DNA of 5,386 nucleotides from positions 1-5,386 of the forward strand of contig JAJZII010000037.1 in the NCBI GenBank assembly GCA_021810685.1, written 5' to 3'. Below the pieces are notes generated by a model. That model saw only the letters and a program-made list of their open reading frames with translations, searched no databases and was not told the DNA's origin. Of this stretch, positions 1 to 4,824 are shown piece by piece. The stretch is from Microcaldota archaeon (lineage in GTDB: Archaea > Micrarchaeota > Micrarchaeia > Micrarchaeales > Micrarchaeaceae). Positions within the stretch are counted from its first letter, which is position 1. Each line of letters begins with the position of its first letter. The position numbers and the translations under genes were made by a program.

Positions 1-197
1 CGTACAAGGACGAGCCGCACATACACTACGACAGCATTTACGTGATGAGGAAAACCGGCGGCGAACTGAAGCTCAGCGAGGGCGAGGGGAGCGAGCTCCG
101 GTGGTTCGATATTAAGGGGCTCGAGGGCCTCGATACTTACCCTAACATAAAGGCTGTTGCCATAGCCGCGCTGGATAGGTACGGTAAGGTGGGTTGA
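1..197 (+). CDS. Probable Nudix hydrolase, C-terminal fragment (5' end outside window)
   Basis: Reading from base 3 gives 64 residues ending at TGA 195-197. The fragment has the pattern seen after the catalytic box in many Nudix proteins: a strand-like segment PHIHYDSIYVMR, then acidic residues leading to ELRWFDIKGLEGLD, then PNIK and a short final helix AVAIAALDRY. The E-x-RWF-x(3)-L element is the usual Nudix C-terminal signature. The diagnostic Nudix box (GX5EX7REUXEEXGU) would lie upstream of base 1, so neither catalytic competence nor substrate can be judged. Nudix enzymes hydrolyse nucleoside diphosphates linked to another moiety, such as oxidised dNTPs or ADP-ribose. The stop overlaps the TTG start of the next gene, suggesting shared transcription and translational coupling. 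The family call rests on the C-terminal pattern only. Confidence 0.55.
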   Translation, partial: YKDEPHIHYDSIYVMRKTGGELKLSEGEGSELRWFDIKGLEGLDTYPNIKAVAIAALDRYGKVG

Positions 198-1465
198 CGA
201 GAGTAATAGCAGACCTGCACGTCCATTCGAGATTCGCGAGGGCCTGCAGCGGCGCCATCAATACGACATCAATGGAGCAGGCTGCGCAGGAGAAGGGCCT
301 CGGAGTCATAGGCACCGGCGACTTCCTGCACCCTGAATGGCTCAGGGAGCTGAAGTCAACGCTGGTGCAGGACGGCGACTCGGGGCTCTTCACTCTGAAG
401 GGCTCGACCGGCGCAACTAGGTTCATCCTGAGCAACGAGATATGCACCATAGAGAGCGTGAACGGCTCGTCGAAGCGCATTCACCACTGCGTGCTCCTGC
501 CGAGCTTCGATGCCGTAGACGCGCTCGCCGACGCGCTGAAGGGGTACGGCAGCCTGGGAAGCGACGGCCGCCCCATACTGTCGATGGGGGCCGCGCACCT
601 TGTCGAGGAGGTATTTAAGGCAAGCAGAGACGCATTCGTGTTTCCGGCACATGCGTGGACGCCGTATTTCGGAGTGCTGGGCGCCATGTCGGGCTTCAGC
701 TCAATAAAAGAGGCATACGGCGACCAGGAGAAGCGCATACGGGCATTGGAGACAGGGCTGTCGGCGGACCCTGCTATGAACTGGCGCGTCTCCGAGCTCG
801 ATAAATATGCGCTGGTCTCGAACAGCGATATGCATTCACTGGGCAACATGGGGCGCGAGTCGAATGTACTCGACATCGATGGCAAGGCCACGTACGGCAA
901 GATCATCGGCGCCATAACGGACAGGGACGAGAAGGCGTTCAGCATGACGGTGGAGTTTTACCCAGAAGAAGGCAAGTACCACTACGACGGCCACAGGGAC
1001 TGCGGCTTCTCGGTGAACCCAGAGGCAGATACCACAAAGAACTGCAGGGTCTGCGGCAAGCCCCTTGTCGTTGGCGTGCTGCACAGGGTGAACGACCTTG
1101 CGGACAGGGAACAGGGGTACAAGCCCAAGAACGCCGTGCCTTACATACACGCGGTGCCGTTGCAGGAGGTGATAGCTTACGCGCTCAAGAAGACGAAGTA
1201 TTCAGTGCACGTGCGATCGATGTACGGTGCACTGATAGAGCGCTTCCACGACGAATTCGATATTCTCACTGCAATCAGGCCGGAGGAGATAGCAGAAGTG
1301 GCGGGCGAGGAGATAGCCCTCTGCATAGACAACGTCAGGCACGAGCGCATAAGGATAAAGCCGGGCTATGCCGGCGTGTACGGAGAGCTCGACCTCCTCA
1401 GCAGGGGCAAGAACAGTACTGCAAAGCCAATCAGCCAGAAAAGCCTCTTCGAGTTTCACAGGTAA
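194..1465 (+). CDS. Endonuclease Q (PHP-domain DNA repair nuclease)
   Basis: A 423-residue protein matching the length and layout of archaeal endonuclease Q. EndoQ nicks DNA 5' of uracil, hypoxanthine, xanthine and abasic sites, starting repair of deaminated bases. The N-terminal PHP metal site is visible: H9-x-H11 (DLHVHS), TGDFLHP 41-47, E82 in NEI, H97/H98, H153 in PAHAW, and D212-x-H214 in SNSDMHS. Next comes a zinc-binding insert, H267-x2-C270 and C284-x2-C287, followed by the family-typical LHRVNDLADR (296-305). The C-terminal part ends with the conserved KPGYAGVYGELDLL (389-402) plus a short basic/polar tail. An in-frame TAA at 185-187 leaves TTG 194 as the only reasonable start before the HxH motif. 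It overlaps the previous stop as TTGA, with AGGTG (187-191) as a close ribosome-binding site. UvrD-linked PHP proteins share the motifs, but no helicase domain is present here. Confidence 0.93.
   Translation: MTRVIADLHVHSRFARACSGAINTTSMEQAAQEKGLGVIGTGDFLHPEWLRELKSTLVQDGDSGLFTLKGSTGATRFILSNEICTIESVNGSSKRIHHCVLLPSFDAVDALADALKGYGSLGSDGRPILSMGAAHLVEEVFKASRDAFVFPAHAWTPYFGVLGAMSGFSSIKEAYGDQEKRIRALETGLSADPAMNWRVSELDKYALVSNSDMHSLGNMGRESNVLDIDGKATYGKIIGAITDRDEKAFSMTVEFYPEEGKYHYDGHRDCGFSVNPEADTTKNCRVCGKPLVVGVLHRVNDLADREQGYKPKNAVPYIHAVPLQEVIAYALKKTKYSVHVRSMYGALIERFHDEFDILTAIRPEEIAEVAGEEIALCIDNVRHERIRIKPGYAGVYGELDLLSRGKNSTAKPISQKSLFEFHR
1436..1462 (+). other. Candidate PCNA-interacting (PIP-like) peptide at the EndoQ C-terminus
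   Basis: The last nine residues of EndoQ are QKSLFEFHR (415-423). They follow a Ser/Lys-rich linker after the conserved domain end. The spacing Q-x-x-L-x-x-F matches the core of the PIP box (Qxxhxxaa), and PIP boxes typically sit at the extreme C-terminus of archaeal PCNA clients. The eighth position is His instead of a second aromatic, which weakens the match. PCNA is reported to stimulate EndoQ in Thermococcales. Binding in this protein is inferred only. Confidence 0.4.
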
Positions 1466-1481
1466 AGCATGGATGGTGCAC

Positions 1482-2036
1482 ATGGCCAAGGAGATAGAGC
1501 TTGACATATTAGAAATAGACAAAGCGGAGGCAGAGGCACGCCTCCGCGCCCTCGGTGCCAGAAAGGTGGCGACGCACAACTTCAGGCGTGTAGTATTCAG
1601 GCTGCCTAGCGTGAAAGGCCTTGAGAAGTGGGCCAGGGTTAGGACGGACGGCAAGGTCACTACCTTGACTTTCAAGTCGCAGAAGGGGAAGGGGCTGAGC
1701 AACACCGAGGAGGTCGAGACACAGGTAGAGGATTTCAAGAGTGCGGTGATGATACTGTGGCGCATCGTCGGAAATGGCATATATGAGGAGAACGTCAGGC
1801 ATGAATACAGGCTGGGGGGCATGCAGGTGACGCTCGACAAGTGGCCTGCCATCGGATGGCTCATGGAGATAGAGGGCGCCAGCGAGCACGAGGTAATGAC
1901 ACTTTACAGGAAGCTGCACATACGCGGAAGACCTGTAGGCAACATATCCGAGAGCAAGGCCTACGCATTATGCGGCGTAGACAGAGATGAGATCATGAAG
2001 GCAGGCGCAAGAAAACTGCGTGCCCTCCTTAAGTGA
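1482..2036 (+). CDS. CYTH-domain protein (class IV adenylate cyclase / triphosphatase-like)
   Basis: A 184-residue CYTH (triphosphate tunnel metalloenzyme) protein. The family binds triphosphate compounds in a tunnel lined with Glu, Lys and Arg and includes thiamine and inorganic triphosphatases and class IV adenylate cyclases. Visible elements are the N-terminal EIELDILEID (E4, E6), R52-x-R54 in WARVRTDG, TFK (63-65), the acidic strand EEVETQVED (76-84), R106/E108 in VRHEYR, and LDKWP...WLMEIEG (118-132), where an acidic strand is typical. The usual ExExK motif reads E4-I-E6-L-D8 here, so its lysine is replaced by aspartate. ATG 1482 gives the usual short lead-in to EIE; GGATGGTG (1471-1478) lies just before it. 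ATG 1473, adding MVH, is an equal alternative with AGGT at 1460-1463. The gene starts 7-16 bases after EndoQ and is probably cotranscribed. The substrate cannot be read from the sequence. Confidence 0.85.
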   Translation: MAKEIELDILEIDKAEAEARLRALGARKVATHNFRRVVFRLPSVKGLEKWARVRTDGKVTTLTFKSQKGKGLSNTEEVETQVEDFKSAVMILWRIVGNGIYEENVRHEYRLGGMQVTLDKWPAIGWLMEIEGASEHEVMTLYRKLHIRGRPVGNISESKAYALCGVDRDEIMKAGARKLRALLK

Positions 2037-2073
2037 GCTGGCACTTCGGCAATCGGCGAATGGCGCATTTGAC

Positions 2074-2081
2074 TTAAATAT
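2074..2081 (+). promoter_or_regulatory. TATA box for the nucleoside diphosphate kinase gene
   Basis: TTAAATAT lies in the 68-base gap between the CYTH gene and the next ATG. Its centre is about 27 bases ahead of ATG 2105, so transcription should begin at or within a few bases of the start codon, giving a leaderless mRNA. No Shine-Dalgarno-like sequence precedes the ATG, in agreement. Confidence 0.6.
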
Positions 2082-2104
2082 GATACTGTAGAAAAGCAAC
2101 CTCA

Positions 2105-2731
2105 ATGGTGACAGTATCTGCCAACAGCGACAGGACGCTCGTTGTGCTGAAACCCGATGCCATACGGGACGGGTTACGCGACAGCATACTCAACGCGCTT
2201 GAGAGCTACTGCAGCGACAACTCTCTAAGGATAAACAGCACGTTCGATGTGGTGCTTACTGAAAGGATCCTCTGGAGGCACTTCGTAGGCAAGGGCTACG
2301 AGTTCATTTCAAATGTAGGGAAAAAATGCAGCAAGGCGATGGAGAGCGCAGGCATGCACTGCGAAGAAGAGCCGTATGTTCTCGGATACCGCGTTATAAT
2401 GGGTCAGATCAGAGGTATGGAAGGCCAAGGCGCGCTGGTAGCTGTCGTAGAAGGGCACGGCGCAGTTGCCAAGCTCGCGAGGTTTAAGGGAGCTACAGAC
2501 TCCAAAGAAGCAGATGCCTGCAGCATTCGGGGTATGTTCAGGTCCACGACGACAATCCTTGACGTGGCGCTCGGAGGCGTAATGGAAAACAGGGTGCACG
2601 TGCCGGATAACGAGGAAGAAGCAGTATATGACTTCGAGACGTTCATGGCCCCTGAGCAGCTATCGGCTCCGGTTGCGCACCTCATGAGGCGTAGGGCATC
2701 AGGCGAGGTCACTTCACAGTCTCCTGTATGA
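2105..2731 (+). CDS. ndk: Divergent nucleoside diphosphate kinase with insertions
   Basis: A 208-residue protein with the scattered hallmarks of nucleoside diphosphate kinase, which moves a phosphate from one NTP to another NDP through a phosphohistidine. Seen are RTLVVLKPDAI (K16), VAVVEGHGAV (113-121), R126, GAT (129-131), IRG with R142, and N162-x-x-H165 (NRVHVPDN), where H165 is the expected phosphorylated His. Usual NDPKs are about 135-155 residues. The excess falls in about 33 residues between K16 and GAT (roughly residues 60-105), about 10 between IRG and the His, and a longer C-terminal tail. The residues after the His are VPD, not the usual GSD, so the conserved Ser is Pro. The ATG at 2105 follows its own TATA box. 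The last 23 bases overlap the convergent Lrp-like gene. It could instead be a non-canonical NDPK-fold protein with altered activity. Confidence 0.8.
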   Translation: MVTVSANSDRTLVVLKPDAIRDGLRDSILNALESYCSDNSLRINSTFDVVLTERILWRHFVGKGYEFISNVGKKCSKAMESAGMHCEEEPYVLGYRVIMGQIRGMEGQGALVAVVEGHGAVAKLARFKGATDSKEADACSIRGMFRSTTTILDVALGGVMENRVHVPDNEEEAVYDFETFMAPEQLSAPVAHLMRRRASGEVTSQSPV

Positions 2732-3125
2732 ATGAAGGGTAGACGTGCCTGACTCCTTCTATGCGTTCCAGATCCTTCAGCTTGTCCTCCACCTTGCTCT
2801 CGCTCTCTATGACTAGAGCCATGGCAGAGTGGTCGCCGCTCGTCCTGTAGACCTCGCGGATGAAGTCGCACTTCTTCAGCATCCCTATGGCCTTCATGTA
2901 ATGCTCGGGTGCTATGTCAAATCCTACAAGCACCTCTTCCATGCCCAGCTGCTTGAAGCGCACTCGGGCCTTGAAGCCGACTATGGTCCTGCTCCTCGAG
3001 AGGTTTATGAGCCTGTTGCGTACTGTACCCTTGCTGACCGAGAGCTTCTTGGCCATCGAGCTTATCGGCGTGCGGGCGTTGCCCATGAGCATGTCTATAA
3101 TCTTTGAGTCAATAGAATTATACAT
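2709..3125 (-). CDS. Lrp/AsnC-family transcriptional regulator
   Basis: A 138-residue protein with standard Lrp/AsnC architecture. The N-terminal helix-turn-helix spans residues 5-54 (D6-SKIIDML, ARTPISSMAKKLSVS, then recognition helix KGTVRNRLINL, followed by the wing-like IVGFKARV). The effector/oligomerisation (RAM) domain spans about 65-137 (VLVGFDIAPEH..., REVYRTSGDHSAMALV with G97-D98, then RIEGVRHVYPSF). Such proteins form dimers to octamers, wrap or bend DNA, and often control themselves and neighbouring genes in response to amino acids or other small molecules. It is read divergently from the peroxiredoxin gene, with a - strand TATA box about 32 bases before the ATG and a small palindrome at its start, consistent with autoregulation. 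The 3' end overlaps ndk by 23 bases tail to tail. The effector and regulon are unknown; control of the peroxiredoxin is an inference from position. Confidence 0.92.
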   Translation of the reverse strand: MYNSIDSKIIDMLMGNARTPISSMAKKLSVSKGTVRNRLINLSRSRTIVGFKARVRFKQLGMEEVLVGFDIAPEHYMKAIGMLKKCDFIREVYRTSGDHSAMALVIESESKVEDKLKDLERIEGVRHVYPSFIQETVK

Positions 3126-3138
3126 TTAATCAATTAAA
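3125..3138. promoter_or_regulatory. Candidate operator: AT-rich palindrome at the regulator start
   Basis: TTTAATCAATTAAA consists of two 6-base inverted arms around a CA centre. It begins at the first base of the regulator's start codon (reading - strand) and covers its predicted transcription start. Lrp-type proteins often bind AT-rich imperfect palindromes and repress their own gene. The surroundings are strongly AT-rich, so a chance palindrome is quite possible. Confidence 0.3.
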
Positions 3139-3153
3139 ATAATAAAAGGATAA

Positions 3154-3161
3154 AATATAAA
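3154..3161 (-). promoter_or_regulatory. TATA box for the Lrp/AsnC-type regulator (- strand)
   Basis: On the - strand this reads TTTATATT, a good archaeal TATA box. Its centre is about 32 bases from the regulator's ATG (3125-3123), placing transcription start near 3131 and leaving a leader of only a few bases. Confidence 0.55.
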
Positions 3162-3181
3162 TATCTTTTGTTACATAATAC

Positions 3182-3189
3182 TTATATAG
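3182..3189 (+). promoter_or_regulatory. TATA box for the peroxiredoxin gene
   Basis: TTATATAG lies with its centre about 34 bases ahead of ATG 3219. Transcription would start near 3211, giving a leader of about 8 bases. That leader would carry GTGAT (3211-3215), which can pair with the ATCAC part of the conserved archaeal 16S rRNA 3' end. Confidence 0.6.
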
Positions 3190-3203
3190 GCTGCCAGCGC
3201 AGC
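3190..3203. promoter_or_regulatory. Short GC-rich inverted repeat between TATA box and start of the peroxiredoxin gene
   Basis: GCTGC-CAGC-GCAGC has 5-base arms and a 4-base centre, immediately downstream of the TATA box in an otherwise AT-rich promoter. Archaeal repressors often bind here and block recruitment of the polymerase. The arms are short, so this is only a candidate operator. Confidence 0.25.
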
Positions 3204-3218
3204 TAGTTTAGTGATATT

Positions 3219-3809
3219 ATGAATATGGTTACGATAGGAGAGAAGGCGCCAGTGATAGAGGCGCAGACGTACTTCCCGAAGGAGGACAAGATAAGCAGGA
3301 TAAGGATACCATCAGGCAAGGAGTGGCAGATACTGACCTTTTACCCAGGAGATTTCACGTTCGTGTGCGCCACGGACATAGAGGCGTTCATGTCAGTGTA
3401 TGAACAGTTCAGGAAGAACGGCGCCGAGATTTACGCGATAAGCACGGACAGCGTCTTCTCGCACAAGGCCTGGGCGCAGAGCTCGCCCCGCGTGAAGGAA
3501 AGCTCGATACCAATGATAGAGGACTTCACCAAGAAGGCGACGAGCGCTTACGGCTTCCTCAACGAAGAGAGCGGCGCTGCGCGGCGTGGAGTCGTGATAA
3601 TCGACCCCAATGGCGTGGTGCAGTACCTTGCAGTGTTCAACGACGGACTTGGTAAGGATGCCGAGCACATATACACGGCCTTCATGGGCCTGAAGTACAT
3701 GCACGATCACAAGAGTGAGGAGGGACACATGTGCGCAATACCAGCCAACTGGCGCATAGGTAAGGAGGCGCTGGAGATAGACGTCGTGAAGGATATAGGC
3801 AAGCTGTGA
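3219..3809 (+). CDS. Peroxiredoxin (AhpC/Prx1 family)
   Basis: A 196-residue thiol peroxidase that reduces hydrogen peroxide and organic hydroperoxides in the cytoplasm. The catalytic motif PxxxTxxC is intact: P43, T47 and peroxidatic C50 in FYPGDFTFVCATD. The usual VCPTE continuation is altered to VCATD. The supporting active-site Arg is in RRGVVIIDP (R122/R123). The C-terminal HMCAIPANWRIG segment holds C172, the likely resolving Cys for a typical 2-Cys mechanism; there are no other cysteines. In typical members the Cys directly precedes PA, while here two residues (AI) separate them. Length fits the family. ATG 3219 is preceded by a TATA box and GTGAT; ATG 3225 (MVTIGEKAP) is an alternative start. 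The electron donor is not encoded in the window. Divergence from an Lrp-like gene suggests, but does not prove, regulation by it. Confidence 0.95.
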   Translation: MNMVTIGEKAPVIEAQTYFPKEDKISRIRIPSGKEWQILTFYPGDFTFVCATDIEAFMSVYEQFRKNGAEIYAISTDSVFSHKAWAQSSPRVKESSIPMIEDFTKKATSAYGFLNEESGAARRGVVIIDPNGVVQYLAVFNDGLGKDAEHIYTAFMGLKYMHDHKSEEGHMCAIPANWRIGKEALEIDVVKDIGKL

Positions 3810-3823
3810 TCCACAGCAAGGCA

Positions 3824-3831
3824 TTTATATT
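3824..3831 (+). promoter_or_regulatory. TATA box upstream of the ribosomal protein operon
   Basis: TTTATATT closely matches the archaeal TATA consensus and lies 15 bases after the peroxiredoxin stop. Transcription would start near 3853, leaving about 105 bases before the uL30 ATG, unlike the near-leaderless promoters elsewhere in the window. It could drive uL30 with a long leader, a separate short transcript, or both. Confidence 0.5.
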
Positions 3832-3855
3832 TGATAGCACCAATCCATAGCGTCA

Positions 3856-3901
3856 GCATGGGCAGGTGCAGCAATAGGCTTATAAGCATTAAACCCCATG
3901 C
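3856..3901 (+). repeat. Inverted repeat forming a possible stem upstream of uL30
   Basis: GCATGGG (3856-3862) pairs perfectly with CCCATGC (3895-3901). The 32-base loop contains the self-complementary GCTTATAAGC (3878-3887), and flanking CAAT (3841-3844) and ATTG (3902-3905) could extend the pairing across an internal loop. It lies just after the start predicted from the TTTATATT box, so it could fold in the RNA as a leader structure or small RNA. No tRNA signature or T-run terminator was seen. Confidence 0.3.
3878..3887 (+). promoter_or_regulatory. Palindromic TATA-like element, possible second promoter for uL30
   Basis: GCTTATAAGC is a perfect 10-base palindrome whose core TTATAA could act as a TATA box. 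Transcription would begin near 3908 and leave a leader of about 50 bases before ATG 3959. Being symmetric it has no intrinsic direction, and it may instead be part of the stem described for 3856-3901. Confidence 0.35.
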
Positions 3902-3958
3902 ATTGCAAGGATAACAATCCATTCGTAAAGCTTTTCGGCTCATTGTAAGAGTGTTTGA

Positions 3959-4381
3959 ATGAAGGCTAATTCGCTAAACGGCAAGCTCATTGCGGTAGTG
4001 AGGATCCGCGGCAGGGTCAACGTGCGCGGCTCGATAACAGAGACACTGAACAGGCTGAGGCTCAAGCGCGTCAACAACTGCACATTAGTACGCATGACAG
4101 ACGCGTACGGGGGCATGCTCAAGAAATGCAGCAACCACGTTGCATATGGTGAGGTGGACGAGGAGACGCTCGCGAAGCTCATAGAGAGGGGCGAGCTGAA
4201 AGCAGAGGCGAAGGCGCTGATGGATGGCACGGCCGACATGAACGCGCTCAAGGAGTCGCTGCCAGTAAGGCTCAAACCCCCGAGGCATGGGTTTAGGAGC
4301 ACGAAGCTCGGGTTCGCACAGGGAGGCGACCTTGGTTACATGGGCGGCGAGATAAACAAACTCATAAAAAGGATGGTCTGA
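3959..4381 (+). CDS. rpl30: Large ribosomal subunit protein uL30 (archaeal type)
   Basis: A 140-residue uL30 of the archaeal/eukaryotic L7e-like form; bacterial L30 is only about 60 residues. The conserved N-terminal ferredoxin-like core is visible as LIAVVRIRGRVNV (10-22), the helix ITETLNRLRL, NNCTLVRMTDAYGGMLKK (39-56) and VAYGEVDE. The archaeal extension ends in KPPRHGF (106-112), GGDLGYMGGEINKLIKRM, as in the family. It is part of the 50S subunit. The ATG at 3959 has only a weak upstream match (AAGAGTG) to a ribosome-binding site. The TGA stop shares its last base with the ATG of uL15 (TGATG), so translation is probably coupled. Archaea commonly place uL30 and uL15 next to each other at the end of the spc-type operon; the preceding members (uL18, uS5) are not here, so an operon fragment is indicated. 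Confidence 0.96.
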   Translation: MKANSLNGKLIAVVRIRGRVNVRGSITETLNRLRLKRVNNCTLVRMTDAYGGMLKKCSNHVAYGEVDEETLAKLIERGELKAEAKALMDGTADMNALKESLPVRLKPPRHGFRSTKLGFAQGGDLGYMGGEINKLIKRMV

Positions 4382-4824
4382 TGGTAGTAAGGAAGGAGAA
4401 GCGCAACAGGAAGTACCACGGCACGCGCAGCTGGGGCGTGGGCAACATAAAGAACGCCAGGGGCGCAGGAGACCGTGGAGGCGTTGGCGTGGGCCGCAGG
4501 AAGCACAGGTTCACGTACTTCACCGCCAAGGCGCCGTGGATGATAGGCAGGAAGGGCTTCACGAAGTGGAGACCTGCCAAGCTCACAGCAATAACACTGA
4601 CCGAGGTCAATGCCATCGCCAAGCGCGGGAAGGGCAGCGAGATAGAGCTGCCTGGCCGCAAGGTCCTGAGCAACGGCACCATTGAAAAGGGCATGACAGT
4701 GAAGGCCACGGCCTTCTCGAAGAAAGCTATAGAGAAGATAAGAAGTGCGCACGGAGAGGCGATCGTTCTGGGCCAGGAGAAAGGGCCAGAGGAGGACGAC
4801 ACAGCGCTGAAGGTACAAGCATGA
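4381..4824 (+). CDS. rpl15: Large ribosomal subunit protein uL15 (archaeal type)
   Basis: A 147-residue uL15 of the archaeal/eukaryotic L27a type. The N-terminal basic, glycine-rich extension that threads into 23S rRNA is clear: KYHGTRSWGVGNIKNARGAG followed by DRGGVGVGRRKHRFTYF (31-47). The globular C-terminal half carries the family signature around KVLSNGTIEKGMTVKATAFS (94-113) and ends with KKAIEKIRSAHGEAIVL. An acidic tail, GPEEDD, follows. A GGATGGT stretch (4371-4377) precedes the start as a possible ribosome-binding site inside uL30. The stop overlaps the next gene's start as ATGA. In many archaea secY follows uL15; here a glycosyltransferase does. Confidence 0.97.
   Translation: MVVRKEKRNRKYHGTRSWGVGNIKNARGAGDRGGVGVGRRKHRFTYFTAKAPWMIGRKGFTKWRPAKLTAITLTEVNAIAKRGKGSEIELPGRKVLSNGTIEKGMTVKATAFSKKAIEKIRSAHGEAIVLGQEKGPEEDDTALKVQA

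Noticed and set aside
1368..1481. N-terminal extension of the CYTH frame upstream of ATG 1482, starting from ATG 1368 inside EndoQ
   Set aside because: The extension is low-complexity Ser/Ala-rich sequence, out of frame over the conserved EndoQ C-terminus, and CYTH proteins start just before the EIE motif.
1202..1864. Long open frame of 220 codons on the - strand across the EndoQ/CYTH junction
   Set aside because: It lies opposite two well-supported genes, has no recognisable motif, and its composition (Ser/Leu/Thr-rich with scattered Cys) is typical of the reverse complement of GC-rich coding sequence.
2829..3107. Open frames on the + strand opposite the Lrp/AsnC-type gene
   Set aside because: They are antisense to a full two-domain Lrp/AsnC protein and have no start signal or motif.
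3156..3186. Near inverted repeat TATAAATA / TACTTATA between the divergent promoters
   Set aside because: One mismatch in 8 bases and largely made of the two TATA boxes themselves, so it is not evidence of an operator.
3126..3190. Very AT-rich stretch as a sign of a mobile element or attachment site
   Set aside because: No direct repeats, terminal inverted repeats or integrase nearby; AT-richness is explained by two back-to-back TATA promoters.
3853..3914. Possible tRNA or known small RNA gene after the TATA box at 3824
   Set aside because: No T-loop GGTTCGA-like sequence, no acceptor-stem pairing at tRNA spacing and no familiar ncRNA motif; kept only as an open finding.
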